Assembly (NCBI GenBank): GCA_964463285.1
Contig: CAYXBB010000008.1
Span: forward strand, 1 to 52,077
Source of the DNA: JAAZLS01 sp964463285
Lineage (GTDB): Bacteria; Bacillota; Dethiobacteria; DTU022
DNA: 52,077 bases
Direction: 5' to 3'
The translations under genes and the position numbers were made by a program. The notes beneath the pieces are model-generated. The model made no database searches. It was not told where the DNA came from and saw only the letters and a program-made list of their open reading frames with translations. This document shows, one piece after another, positions 23,265 to 32,611 of the stretch (positions are counted from its first letter, which is position 1; each line of letters opens with the position of its first letter).

Positions 23265-25973
23265 TTGTTGTCTCTTCAGTGGGCCAACCTTACCGTAGAA
23301 GAGATATGCCGGGTGCTGCGGGTTGATCTCCGGCAGGGACTAACTCCGGCCGAAGTAGCCGCCCGCCGTAAGCAGTATGGGGAAAATATCATTGCCCGCA
23401 CCTCCCGAATCTCTGCTTTTAATATTTTCATAAATCAGTTCAAAGATTTTATGGTGCTGGTGTTACTGGGAGCCACTCTCCTGTCGGCACTGCTGGGTGA
23501 ATATACCGATGCCATTGCTATTTTAATCATTGTGGTATGTAATGCCTTCATGGGGTTGATCCAGGAATACCGGGCGGAACGATCCCTGGAGGCACTGCAA
23601 AAACTCACCGCTCCGAAAACTACCCTGCTGAGAGAAGGGGTTGTTAAAATTGTTCCTACCAGAGAGGTGGTCCCCGGTGATATTTTGTTGCTGGAGGCGG
23701 GAGATCTGGTGGGTGCTGATATACGGCTCTTATCAGTTCAGGCCCTCTCTATTAACGAGGCGGCGTTAACCGGCGAGTCGGTAGTTGTTAATAAAAGCGC
23801 TGCCTTGCTGACGGAGCCGGCCGGTTCTCCCGGGGACGCCCTGAATATGGCCTTTAGCGGGACAACTGTAGTATCCGGAAGGGGCCGGGGAGTGGCGGTA
23901 GCTACCGCCATGAGCACCCAGCTGGGAGAGATTGCCCATCTTATAAGTCGGATGACCCCTCCCCAGACCCCTCTCCAGCGGCGGTTGAGCAGTCTGGGTC
24001 GGTTGCTGGTGCTGCTTTGCCTGTTCATTTGTGCGGTGGTTATTTTTTTGGGTTGCCGGCGGGGGGAACCGGCCTACCAGATGTTTATGTCCGGGATCAG
24101 TCTGGCGGTGGCCGCTATTCCGGAGGGTCTGCCGGCAATAGTCACAATTTCCTTGGCCCTGGGGGTTCAGCGGATGATCCGTCGCCGGGCAATTGTCCGC
24201 CGGCTTCCGGCGGTAGAAACCCTGGGTTCCGCCTCCATCATCTGTTCCGATAAGACTGGAACCTTGACCCAAAACCGGATGAGCCTTGAGCAAATTTATG
24301 GAGACGGAAAGCTTTATAAGGTTGAAGGAAAACACTATCTTCCCTGGCAGAAGGGTGCCTGGGGGGAGCCCGGCTCGGGAAACCCCTTAATCGAACTGGC
24401 CTTAACTATTTCCACCTGCTGTAATAATGCTTTCCATGAGGGCGGTTCCCTTCACGGGGATCCCACCGAAATTGGCTTAGCGGAGGCCGCCCGGGTGGCC
24501 GGGATAAGGATCCGGTCCCGGGATCGGGAAATGGAAATCCCCTTTACCCCGGAGCGCAAGATGATGAGCGTAATCTGGGGCGGCAGCCGGCGCCAATTGC
24601 TGGTAAAAGGCGCTCCGGAAATTTTGCTTGCCCGGTGCCGCTTTCGTTGGTCGGAAGAGAAGGTTGTACCGCTTACCGCCGGGGATCGCCGGGAAATCAC
24701 TGCCAACTTGGAACAGATGGCCTCTTTGTCTCTGCGCAGCCTGGCGGTGGCTTATCGAAACCTTGATCCGAAATCCTCATTTTCAACACTGTCGCCGGAA
24801 AAATTAGAACAGGATCTAACCTGGGTGGCCGTGCTGGGGTTAGAAGATCCGCCCCGATCGGAGGTCCTTCCGGCAATCCGCCTTTGCCGGAAAGCGGGCA
24901 TCAAGGTGATCATGATCACTGGAGATCACCGGGCCACAGCGGTAGCTATCGCCCGGAGGTTGGAGATAATGGGATCCGGCGAGGAAGTGTTAACCGGCAG
25001 CCAGCTGGAACTGATGGATGAGCGGGAACTTTTAAAAATAATCCGGCGGGTGGCGGTATTTGCCCGGGTAAGCCCCGTCCACAAGTTACGCATAGTAAGG
25101 GCACTTAGGAAACAGGGAGGGGTGGTGGCCATGACCGGGGATGGGGTGAACGACGCACCGGCCATCAAAGAGGCGGATATCGGGATTGCCATGGGGCGGT
25201 CGGGAACCGATGTGGCCCGGGAGGCGGCGGATTTGGTGTTAAGCGATGACAACTTCAGTACCATTGTCAGTGCAATCGAGGAAGGGCGCCACATATACAA
25301 CAATGTGCGCAAGTTTATCCGCTTTTTGTTGGGGTGCAATCTTGGAGAAATTTTAACCATGTTGCTGGCGATATTGTTAAACCTGCCGTTACCCTTAAAA
25401 CCGATCCAAATCTTGTGGATAAACCTGGTTACTGATGGTTTTCCTGCCCTGGCGCTGGGAATTGACCAGCCCGAGGCCGGCTTGATGGAACAGCCTCCCC
25501 GGAAGCGGGAGGAAGGGGTATTTGGCGGCGGGTTATGGGCCCGGTTGGTTGCCAGGGGCTGGTTTATATCTCTGGTTACCATACTGGCCTTCGGCTATGC
25601 ACTGAGTTCGGGGAATATCCTGCGGGCTCAAACCATAGCCTTTGCCACCTTAATTGTTTCCCAGCTGGCCTATGTATTTGAATGTCGCAGCGGGGAAACC
25701 CGGGGGTTCTGGATTAAATCCAGGCCGGCCAACCGACTGCTGCTGGCGGCGGTGGGCTCATCTCTTATGTTGATGTGTGTTTCAATATATCTGCCGGCTT
25801 TAAATCCAATTTTCTATACCATCCCCCTTGATCTTGCAGACTGGCGGCTGGTGCTGGGAGCGGGCTTGCTGCCCACCTTAATTGATCAGCTTTGTTTGAT
25901 TTTAGAAGGAAAACGTCAACCAGGCAAAATAGCCGCCCGGTTATCCTGGTTTAAGTCTACTATTAGCAGGTGA
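23265..25973 (+). CDS. Calcium-translocating P-type ATPase (YloB/PMR1-like)
   Basis: This P2A-type ATPase pumps Ca2+ (possibly Mn2+) across the membrane using an aspartyl-phosphate intermediate. The 902-residue protein has the cation N-terminal domain, the actuator TGES motif (ALTGESV), the phosphorylation motif DKTGTLT with Asp near 329, the KGAPE nucleotide-binding segment, and TGDGVNDAPA. Transport residues are seen in PEGLPAIV (TM4, near 285) and NLVTDGFPALALGID (TM6), as in SERCA/PMR1 pumps. Ten membrane helices are predicted. The start is TTG behind a run of G. In B. subtilis yloB, a Ca2+ ATPase of spores, sits at the same place before yicC. Confidence 0.9.
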   Translation: MLSLQWANLTVEEICRVLRVDLRQGLTPAEVAARRKQYGENIIARTSRISAFNIFINQFKDFMVLVLLGATLLSALLGEYTDAIAILIIVVCNAFMGLIQEYRAERSLEALQKLTAPKTTLLREGVVKIVPTREVVPGDILLLEAGDLVGADIRLLSVQALSINEAALTGESVVVNKSAALLTEPAGSPGDALNMAFSGTTVVSGRGRGVAVATAMSTQLGEIAHLISRMTPPQTPLQRRLSSLGRLLVLLCLFICAVVIFLGCRRGEPAYQMFMSGISLAVAAIPEGLPAIVTISLALGVQRMIRRRAIVRRLPAVETLGSASIICSDKTGTLTQNRMSLEQIYGDGKLYKVEGKHYLPWQKGAWGEPGSGNPLIELALTISTCCNNAFHEGGSLHGDPTEIGLAEAARVAGIRIRSRDREMEIPFTPERKMMSVIWGGSRRQLLVKGAPEILLARCRFRWSEEKVVPLTAGDRREITANLEQMASLSLRSLAVAYRNLDPKSSFSTLSPEKLEQDLTWVAVLGLEDPPRSEVLPAIRLCRKAGIKVIMITGDHRATAVAIARRLEIMGSGEEVLTGSQLELMDERELLKIIRRVAVFARVSPVHKLRIVRALRKQGGVVAMTGDGVNDAPAIKEADIGIAMGRSGTDVAREAADLVLSDDNFSTIVSAIEEGRHIYNNVRKFIRFLLGCNLGEILTMLLAILLNLPLPLKPIQILWINLVTDGFPALALGIDQPEAGLMEQPPRKREEGVFGGGLWARLVARGWFISLVTILAFGYALSSGNILRAQTIAFATLIVSQLAYVFECRSGETRGFWIKSRPANRLLLAAVGSSLMLMCVSIYLPALNPIFYTIPLDLADWRLVLGAGLLPTLIDQLCLILEGKRQPGKIAARLSWFKSTISR

Positions 25974-26035
25974 GAACCTGAACTCGCACTGATTTTTAAC
26001 CGATTTTAACCGGTAACAGATTTTTGGTCGGGATC

Positions 26036-26064
26036 TTGAATCCCCCGGGTAGAGGTGATAAAAT
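26036..26064 (+). promoter_or_regulatory. Promoter of the yicC-remA-gmk-rpoZ-coaBC operon
   Basis: TTGAAT (26036-26041) and TAAAAT (26059-26064) are 17 bases apart, and TGA directly before the -10 gives an extended -10. It lies about 50 bases before yicC. TTTTTGGTCGGGAT just upstream (26021-26034) also occurs before the DUF5665 gene at 17820-17833. Confidence 0.65.
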
Positions 26065-26114
26065 AAGGCGAAAGCGGCAAATAAGCTGTAGTTTGGTTTA
26101 AGAAAGGGTAGCCC

Positions 26115-26993
26115 TTGATAAAAAGCATGACCGGTTTTGGCCGGGGAAATTTTGTTCAACATGGTTTCGGAATAACCGTGGAAATGCGGTCAGTAAACCA
26201 TCGTTATGCCGATTTTATTTTACGCCTCCCCAGGGAGTTCTACCTGTTGGAAGACAAGATACGCTCCTTCCTAAAGCAAAAAATTGAACGGGGTCGGTTG
26301 GAGGTTACGGTTACCCTGGAGGATACCCCTCCCGGGACAAGGTCGGTAAAGATCGACTTTGAGCTGGCAGAGGAACTTTACCGGGCACTCAAAGAACTTT
26401 CTCAGCAATTTTCCCCTAACCTGGATGTAAATTCACTGTTTACAGGCCTGTTCCCGGAGATCGTAAACATACAGCACCCGGCTGTCGATGAACAGCAGGT
26501 CTGGGATATGCTAGGGGAATGTCTCCACCGGGCCCTGGACGAGCTGGTGGATCAGCGCAGCCGAGAAGGGGCGGTATTGTTTCAAGATCTGCTCAAGCGC
26601 TGTCTCAGTCTGGAAGAACTGGTGGAGAAGATATCCACCCGGGCACCGTTGGTCTACGAGGACTACCGCCTGCGGTTGGAGAAAAAGCTGCAGGAGATGC
26701 TTGGCCCCACTCAGATTGATGAAAACCGGATGCTTATGGAATGTGCCTTAATAGTGGAAAAGGCCGGCATCGATGAGGAGCTGGTTCGCCTGCGCAGCCA
26801 CTTGCAGGCTTTCCAAAAAGCACTGAAAGAACAAGGCTCGGTAGGCCGAAAACTGGATTTTATTGCTCAGGAAATGTTTCGGGAGGCTAACACCATCGGA
26901 GCCAAATCTATTGATTTTCAGCTGGCTGCCCTGGTGGTAACGGTTAAGGCCGAACTGGAAAAGATCAGGGAACAGATTCAAAATATAGAGTAA
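26115..26993 (+). CDS. yicC: YicC family endoribonuclease/regulator
   Basis: YicC proteins are linked to RNA turnover and stationary-phase survival, and recent family work describes endoribonuclease activity. The 292-residue protein has the N-terminal signature IKSMTGFGRG, the VEMRSVNHRY segment, and the C-terminal DUF1732 region with RKLDFIAQEMFREANTIGAK. The length is normal. The start is TTG at 26115 behind AAAGGGTAG. It leads an operon with remA, gmk, rpoZ and coaBC, the same order as yloC onward in B. subtilis. Confidence 0.93.
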   Translation: MIKSMTGFGRGNFVQHGFGITVEMRSVNHRYADFILRLPREFYLLEDKIRSFLKQKIERGRLEVTVTLEDTPPGTRSVKIDFELAEELYRALKELSQQFSPNLDVNSLFTGLFPEIVNIQHPAVDEQQVWDMLGECLHRALDELVDQRSREGAVLFQDLLKRCLSLEELVEKISTRAPLVYEDYRLRLEKKLQEMLGPTQIDENRMLMECALIVEKAGIDEELVRLRSHLQAFQKALKEQGSVGRKLDFIAQEMFREANTIGAKSIDFQLAALVVTVKAELEKIREQIQNIE

Positions 26994-27028
26994 AATAGGG
27001 TGAAATAAAAAGCTAAGGGGGTATCCGT

Positions 27029-27301
27029 TTGGACATCAAACTGGTAAATATCGGATTTGGTAATATTATTTCGGCGGGGCGGGTTATTGCCATAGTCAGC
27101 CCGGAATCCGCACCTATCAAGAGAGTAATCAGCGAAGCCAGAGACCGGGGAGTGCTTATCGATGCTACCTACGGGCGAAGAACCAGGGCGGTGATGGTTG
27201 CCGACAGCGGGCATGTGATATTGTCGGCAGTGCAGCCGGAGACGGTAAAACACCGCCTTTATGCCAAAGAAACTGTTGGAACAACCGATCCCGAACGGTA
27301 G
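27029..27301 (+). CDS. remA: Extracellular matrix regulator RemA (DUF370)
   Basis: RemA is a small DNA-binding protein that activates biofilm matrix and osmoprotection genes in B. subtilis; in anaerobes its targets are not known. The 90-residue protein has the family core KLVNIGFGNIISAGRVIAIV, the SPESAPIKR segment and the ATYGRRTRAVM basic loop thought to contact DNA. The start is TTG at 27029 behind AAGGGGG. It lies between yicC and gmk as in Bacillus. Confidence 0.95.
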   Translation: MDIKLVNIGFGNIISAGRVIAIVSPESAPIKRVISEARDRGVLIDATYGRRTRAVMVADSGHVILSAVQPETVKHRLYAKETVGTTDPER

Positions 27302-27322
27302 TTTTTTGGGAGGGGAGTAGAG

Positions 27323-27925
27323 ATGAACCAGGGCCTGCTAGTAGTTCTATCCGGCCCTTCCGGGGTAGGAAAGGGAACTGTCTGCCGGCGATTAATAGAT
27401 ATTTGCCCCCAACTTAAGCTTTCTGTTTCCATGACCACCCGCCCGCCCCGTAGCGGAGAGAGAGAGGGGATGGATTATTTTTTTACCTCTGTGCCGCACT
27501 TTCAGGATCTGATCAGGCAGGGTGTTTTTTTGGAATGGGCCAAAGTTTACGGACATTATTATGGTACATTGACTGAACAGGTAATTAAAACCCTTGACCG
27601 GGGAACCAACCTTTTGCTGGAGATTGATATACAGGGAGCTCGTCAGGTCCGGCGGCGAGTAGATTCCGCTGTATCAATTTTTTTAGCCCCGCCTTCCAGG
27701 GAAATATTACAGGAAAGAATTGACGGTCGCGGCACCGATGATGCGGCTGTCATAAACCGGCGCTTAACTGAATCCTGCCGGGAGATGGAAGCCTATCGGG
27801 AATATGACTATCTGGTGATCAATGATCGGGTGGAACAGGCCGCTTCCTGCCTGGCCGCTATAATAACTGCCGAAAATTGCAAAATATCCCGCGGCGCAAA
27901 ACCAGTGGGGTGGGAGGTGAACTGA
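27323..27925 (+). CDS. gmk: Guanylate kinase
   Basis: Gmk phosphorylates GMP to GDP. The 200-residue protein has the P-loop GPSGVGKGT (residues 9-17), the SVSMTTRPPRSGE GMP-binding segment, the EIDIQGARQVR segment and the lid (RGTDDAAVINRRL). ATG at 27323 follows GGAGGGG. The stop shares one base with the rpoZ start (TGATG), so translation of the two is likely coupled. Confidence 0.97.
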   Translation: MNQGLLVVLSGPSGVGKGTVCRRLIDICPQLKLSVSMTTRPPRSGEREGMDYFFTSVPHFQDLIRQGVFLEWAKVYGHYYGTLTEQVIKTLDRGTNLLLEIDIQGARQVRRRVDSAVSIFLAPPSREILQERIDGRGTDDAAVINRRLTESCREMEAYREYDYLVINDRVEQAASCLAAIITAENCKISRGAKPVGWEVN

Positions 27926-28131
27926 TGATTTATCCATCAATTGACGACTTGCTGACCAGGGTGGACAGTAAATACACTTTGGTTATTGCCGCTGCCAAAA
28001 GAGCACGCCAGATCAGGGACGGCAGCAAACCTACCATCGATACCTCCTCCAAAAAAGAGGTAAGCATTGCCTTAAAAGAAATTGACTGCGAACATATTGA
28101 ATATGAGCGGACTAAAGACGGTATAAAGTAG
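27925..28131 (+). CDS. rpoZ: RNA polymerase omega subunit
   Basis: Omega helps assemble RNA polymerase by holding the beta-prime subunit. The 68-residue protein has the omega core MIYPSIDDLLTRVDSKYTLV followed by AAKRARQIRDGS. The frame is open from 27877, but ATG at 27925 behind GGGAGGTG gives the standard N-terminus. It overlaps the gmk stop by one base and precedes coaBC by 15 bases. Confidence 0.95.
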   Translation: MIYPSIDDLLTRVDSKYTLVIAAAKRARQIRDGSKPTIDTSSKKEVSIALKEIDCEHIEYERTKDGIK

Positions 28132-28146
28132 GGAGGATCAGCCGGC

Positions 28147-29334
28147 ATGATACTACTGGGGATTACCGGGGGGATCGCTGCTTATAAAACCATTGAACTG
28201 GCCCGGCTTTTTCTGAGTAACCGATACCGGGTGCAGGTGGTGATGACCCCGGCGGCTGCCCGGTTTGTTACGCCCCTTACCCTGAAGACCCTTACTCGCC
28301 GGCCGGTGCTGATAGATCTATTTTCCGGTGATCGTCCGGGTAAGGTCAAACACGTGGATCTAGCTTCCCGGGCACAGGTTATGGTAGTGGCTCCGGCAAC
28401 CGCCAACACTCTGGGCAAGTTTTCAGCGGGCATTGCCGACAATTTGTTGACAACCTTGTTTATGGCGCTTAAGTGTCCGGCAGTAATAATCCCTTCCATG
28501 AATGAACAGATGTACCTTAGCCCGGCGGTTCAACATAACCTGCAGCTGCTGCGTTCTCGCGGTTATCATCTGTTGGAGCCCGCTACAGGGGAATTGGCCT
28601 GTGGTACGGTGGGGCCGGGGCGGATGCCGGAACCGGCCGATATTTACAGTTTTACTCGCCATATCCTAAGCAAAAAAGATTTTCTGGGGATAAAGGTGTT
28701 GGTTACCGCTGGTCCTACCAGGGAATTTATGGATCCGGTACGTTTTTTAAGCAGCCCTTCCACCGGTCTGATGGGTTATAGCCTGGCCCGGGCTTTTGCT
28801 GAACGGGGAGCAGAGGTTAGTTTGATTAGCGGCCCGACCAGCCTATCCTGCCCCCAGGGGGTAGATCTGGTACCGGTGGTTACGGCGGAAGAGATGTACA
28901 GGGCGGTAAAAGCACGTTATCAGGGGTGCCGGATAGTGGTAAAGACGGCGGCAGTGTCCGATTTTCGCCCATTAGCGGTGGCCGCTGAAAAGATTAAAAA
29001 AGATACCGCCCCCCTTAACCTGCAACTGATCCCTAACATTGATATCCTGGAAAAACTGGGGGAACAAAAGGGAAATCGTTTTCTGGTAGGTTTTGCTGCT
29101 GAAACCGGGCAACTGGTAAAAGAAGCCAAACGGAAACTGATCCAAAAAAATCTGGATTTAATTGTAGGCAACGATTTAACCCTGCCGGGAGCAGGTTTTG
29201 CTTCCGCCACCAACCAGGTGGTGATAATCGATGCCTCGGGGAAGGCGGAGGAACTGCCGGTGATGGATAAACCGGCCCTGGCTCACCTGATACTGGATCG
29301 CATTGCACATCTGCTGCCCGGAACGGGACGCTAA
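28147..29334 (+). CDS. coaBC: Bifunctional phosphopantothenoylcysteine decarboxylase/synthetase
   Basis: CoaBC makes 4'-phosphopantetheine for coenzyme A: the CoaB half joins cysteine to phosphopantothenate and the CoaC half decarboxylates the product. The 395-residue protein has the FMN-binding GITGGIAAYK, the active-site PSMNEQMY and the ACGTVGPGRM loop with the catalytic cysteine near 152, then the CoaB domain from about 185 (VTAGPTREFMDPVR, AAVSDFRP, KIKK). ATG at 28147 follows GGGAGG. It ends the yicC operon; the next gene is on the other strand. Confidence 0.96.
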   Translation: MILLGITGGIAAYKTIELARLFLSNRYRVQVVMTPAAARFVTPLTLKTLTRRPVLIDLFSGDRPGKVKHVDLASRAQVMVVAPATANTLGKFSAGIADNLLTTLFMALKCPAVIIPSMNEQMYLSPAVQHNLQLLRSRGYHLLEPATGELACGTVGPGRMPEPADIYSFTRHILSKKDFLGIKVLVTAGPTREFMDPVRFLSSPSTGLMGYSLARAFAERGAEVSLISGPTSLSCPQGVDLVPVVTAEEMYRAVKARYQGCRIVVKTAAVSDFRPLAVAAEKIKKDTAPLNLQLIPNIDILEKLGEQKGNRFLVGFAAETGQLVKEAKRKLIQKNLDLIVGNDLTLPGAGFASATNQVVIIDASGKAEELPVMDKPALAHLILDRIAHLLPGTGR

Positions 29335-29368
29335 TCATGGGGATCCAGGCAGTACATATAAAAAATTA

Positions 29369-30007
29369 TCAAACCCCCAGGTATCTAAGCAGCAGCTCTT
29401 GGCTGATGTAAACCTCTATTACCGCCCCTATCGCCAGCAGGGCGATGATCAGGGGAAACATGGAGGCCACCTCTTTCCAGATGTAAAAAAAACTTTGTTT
29501 TCTGGATAGCCCGGGAAGCGGTGAGGCCACACAATGGTAACCAAATTTTAATCCAAACGCCCCGCAAATAAAAAATGCCGGCAGCTCAAATATTCCATGG
29601 GGGAGAATGCCCAGGCAGATAAAAGCCCACAGCGACAGGCCCTCACCGGCAATGGCACCGGAAATAATTCCGATCAGCATCCCGTTGATGAATAAGGTAA
29701 ACAGAGGTGACAGCCCGGCCAGGAAACCCAAAAGCAACATTTGGAATATAGAGATCATATTGTTGATAAAAATTACCAGCACCATTATCGGGAGAGGCAA
29801 ACCTTGAAAAATCTCCTGGATATTTTCCAGGCCTTCCAGTTGGGTCCCGATCAGCTGCTCCAGGTAACCCGCCTGGCCGGGGCCGGCGGGGGAAGACAGG
29901 CCGCAGGTAGCTATCCCCCCCAAAAAAATCAATATGGCGATAATAACCCAATTTTTATTTTGTTTCAGAGATTTATAAATTGAGAGCACCGCTTTTCCGC
30001 CTTTCAC
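29369..30007 (-). CDS. SpoIIM/DUF95-family membrane protein
   Basis: The 212-residue protein has about five membrane segments: one near residues 20-37, then helices at roughly 75-95, 98-125, 130-150 and 185-205. The second half (INGMLIGIISGAI, GILPHGIFELPAFFICGAFGLKFG) matches the SpoIIM/DUF95 family, whose founder works in peptidoglycan remodelling during engulfment. Whether this one acts in engulfment is not shown. The start is GTG at 30007 with a weak ribosome binding site. It sits alone on the minus strand between coaBC and priA, which are adjacent in B. subtilis. Confidence 0.8.
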   Translation of the reverse strand: MKGGKAVLSIYKSLKQNKNWVIIAILIFLGGIATCGLSSPAGPGQAGYLEQLIGTQLEGLENIQEIFQGLPLPIMVLVIFINNMISIFQMLLLGFLAGLSPLFTLFINGMLIGIISGAIAGEGLSLWAFICLGILPHGIFELPAFFICGAFGLKFGYHCVASPLPGLSRKQSFFYIWKEVASMFPLIIALLAIGAVIEVYISQELLLRYLGV

Positions 30008-30091
30008 TGCTCATGGTTACTATAGCTATTATATGTAATGCGGGGTAATTGGGGAAGGGCCTGCATCCAATAAACTAGGATCTAGGAGTGA

Positions 30092-32107
30092 TTGGGGATT
30101 AAATACGCAGAAATACTGGTTGATTTAGTTACCGATGCCGCCGATCGCCTGTTTCATTATTATATACATCCTGAACTGCAGGGCAAGATAACCCCCGGCT
30201 CCCTGGTAAAGGTGCCTTTTGGGCGTCGACAGTACTACGGCTATGTGACTGCACTACTGACAGAACCGGAGGTGCAACAGGTTCGCCCGGTGGGAGAGTT
30301 AATCAGCCCCGGGCTGTTAAATTCCGAGCAGTTGGCACTTATCCCCTGGATGGCCAACCGCTACTATTGCCGGATGATCGAGGTGCTGCGAGCGATTGTT
30401 CCTGCCGGCAACCGCCGGGGGAAGGCTGCCGGAAACTCCGGGCCGACTGACGGGTTTTTACCGGAAGCGGGGAGAGACATTAAACCATCTTTTACATTAA
30501 CTCCCGATCAACGGCTGGCGGTTGAGCATATTTGCCGCCGCCTGGACCCCTCTTTTCCCCGGAAGCTGCTGCTGTACGGAATTACCGGAAGCGGGAAAAC
30601 CGAGGTGTATTTGCAGGCTATCAAGCGCGGGCTTAACCGTGGACGTCAGGCCCTGGTTCTAATTCCGGAAATCTCGTTAACTCCCCAGATGGTGGAGAGG
30701 TTTCAAGAACGCTTTCCCGGGCAACTGGCGGTCTTGCACAGCCGTCTTACTCCGGCGAACCGTTCCCGGGAATGGGAAAGGATTAAATCCGGGCAGGCGC
30801 CGGTGGTGCTCGGGGCTCGCTCGGCGGTATTTGCCCCCTTATCCGATATCGGCTTGATTATCATTGACGAGGAACATGAAAACAGCTATAAACAGGAAGA
30901 GGCCCCCCGCTACCACGCCCGGGAGGTGGCCTGGTGGCGAGCCGGTTACCACCGGGCCATACTGCTGCTGGGAAGCGCCACTCCCTCACTGGAAAGCTTT
31001 CACGAAACCGAGCAGGGCCAATCTACCCGATTAGATCTCCCCTTTCGAATAGGAGAAGCGGATCTCCCCCAGGTAGAGATTGTGGATATGCGTCAGGAAA
31101 TCCTGCAGGGCCACCGCCATATGTTCAGCCGTCCGCTGCTGGCGGAGTTAAAACAGGTACTCTCCCGGGAAGAACAGGTTATTCTATTTCTTAACCGCCG
31201 TGGGTTTGCCAACTTTATTCTTTGCCGGGAATGCGGCTTTGTGGTTCAGTGCCCCCGCTGCCGGATCTCGCTGACCATGCACTTGAACCGCCGTAAACTG
31301 ATCTGCCACTACTGTTCCTATGAGACAGATATTCCGCTTACCTGCCCCAGCTGTGGGGGGAGGTACATCCGCTTCCAGGGGGTAGGAACGGAGCGAGTGG
31401 AAAATGAGGTAAAGCGCCTTTTTCCCAGGCAGCAGGTAATCCGTATGGACAGCGATACCACCTCCCGCCGCGGTTCCCACGAACTTCTCTACCGCCGGTT
31501 CAAAAATAAACAGGCCAGTATTCTGGTAGGCACTCAGATGATCGCCAAGGGGCTGGATTTTCCCGAGGTAACCCTGGTGGGAGTGATCATTGCAGACACT
31601 GCCTTAAACCTTCCGGATTTCAGGGCGGCGGAACGGACCTTTCAACTTTTAGCCCAGGTATCCGGCCGGGCCGGCCGGGGCTCAGCGGGGGGAAAGGTGG
31701 TTATCCAGACCTATCATCCCGAACATTATTCTATCCGGGCTGCTTCCGGGCATGATTATCCGGCATTTTACCGGCAGGAGATGGAGCGGCGGTGCAGCCT
31801 TGAGTATCCTCCTTACGGAGATTTAATTCGGTTTTTACTTGCCGGAACAGATGAGAAACTGGTGTGGGAGGCGGCCAATTTTGTAGTTGCCCAGCTGGAA
31901 CCCCTTAATGGCGGCCTGCTGTTGGGCCCGGCTCCGGCGCCGCTGTACCGGTTAAAATATCATTATCGCTTGCAGATTATACTAAAAGGGAAAAACCTGG
32001 CCGGGTTGGCCCCGTTGATTAAACAGTTTATGAGGGACTATCGCCGTCATCGACCCCCCTGGAAGGTGCGCCTGACAGTGGATTTCAACCCCCTGGTGAT
32101 GCTATAA
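30092..32107 (+). CDS. priA: Primosomal helicase PriA, winged-helix domain apparently missing
   Basis: PriA reloads the replisome at stalled forks. The 671-residue protein has the N-terminal 3'-DNA-end-binding domain (1-100), then the helicase from LTPDQ near 136, with Walker A GITGSGKTEVYL (about 162), the DEEH box (about 258), the cysteine zinc-binding insert (CRECG, CPRC, CHYC, CPSC) and GTQMIAKGLDF. The winged-helix domain normally between the first two parts is replaced by about 30 low-complexity residues. B. subtilis PriA is about 805 and E. coli 732 residues long. The start is TTG at 30092 behind AGGAG. Confidence 0.93.
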   Translation: MGIKYAEILVDLVTDAADRLFHYYIHPELQGKITPGSLVKVPFGRRQYYGYVTALLTEPEVQQVRPVGELISPGLLNSEQLALIPWMANRYYCRMIEVLRAIVPAGNRRGKAAGNSGPTDGFLPEAGRDIKPSFTLTPDQRLAVEHICRRLDPSFPRKLLLYGITGSGKTEVYLQAIKRGLNRGRQALVLIPEISLTPQMVERFQERFPGQLAVLHSRLTPANRSREWERIKSGQAPVVLGARSAVFAPLSDIGLIIIDEEHENSYKQEEAPRYHAREVAWWRAGYHRAILLLGSATPSLESFHETEQGQSTRLDLPFRIGEADLPQVEIVDMRQEILQGHRHMFSRPLLAELKQVLSREEQVILFLNRRGFANFILCRECGFVVQCPRCRISLTMHLNRRKLICHYCSYETDIPLTCPSCGGRYIRFQGVGTERVENEVKRLFPRQQVIRMDSDTTSRRGSHELLYRRFKNKQASILVGTQMIAKGLDFPEVTLVGVIIADTALNLPDFRAAERTFQLLAQVSGRAGRGSAGGKVVIQTYHPEHYSIRAASGHDYPAFYRQEMERRCSLEYPPYGDLIRFLLAGTDEKLVWEAANFVVAQLEPLNGGLLLGPAPAPLYRLKYHYRLQIILKGKNLAGLAPLIKQFMRDYRRHRPPWKVRLTVDFNPLVML

Positions 32108-32131
32108 TTATAGCAGGAGGTGCTTTTTCAG

Positions 32132-32611
32132 GTGGCTATACGCCAAATCCTGGTGGGAGCTCACCCCACCTTGCGCAGTTTATCGCAAATAGTAAAAAAT
32201 ATTAATCGCCCGGTATTAAATTTGCTTCAGGATATGACTGAAACCATGTATTATGCCCGGGGAGTAGGCCTGGCGGCACCCCAAATCGGGATATCCAGAA
32301 GACTGGTGGTAATCGATCCCGGGGAAAACCGGTTGCTACAGCTTGTAAATCCCCGCATCCTGAAAAAACGGGGAGAAGTTATAGATCTGGAAGGCTGCTT
32401 GAGCCTGCCGGGGCTTACCGGAGAGGTACCCCGAGCGGAATGGGTGGCGGTGGAATATCTTGATCGGCGGGGGGAAGTTGCCCGGTTGGAGGCGGAGGGG
32501 CTTCCGGCCCGTATTTTGCAGCACGAGATTGATCACCTGGAAGGGATTCTATTTATAGATAGAGCAATAAGGCTGATCGAGCCAAAGCAGGAGGAGGAAG
32601 GCCATGAATAG
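32132..32611 (+). CDS. def: Peptide deformylase
   Basis: Def removes the formyl group from nascent proteins using a bound metal. The roughly 159-residue protein has all three motifs: GVGLAAPQIG, EGCLSLPG with the metal cysteine, and QHEIDHLEG with the two metal histidines and catalytic glutamate. The frame opens at GTG 32120, but that codon lies in the AGCAGGAGG ribosome binding site; GTG at 32132 gives the usual MAIRQIL start. It overlaps fmt by 8 bases, pairing deformylation with formylation. Confidence 0.95.
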   Translation: MAIRQILVGAHPTLRSLSQIVKNINRPVLNLLQDMTETMYYARGVGLAAPQIGISRRLVVIDPGENRLLQLVNPRILKKRGEVIDLEGCLSLPGLTGEVPRAEWVAVEYLDRRGEVARLEAEGLPARILQHEIDHLEGILFIDRAIRLIEPKQEEEGHE

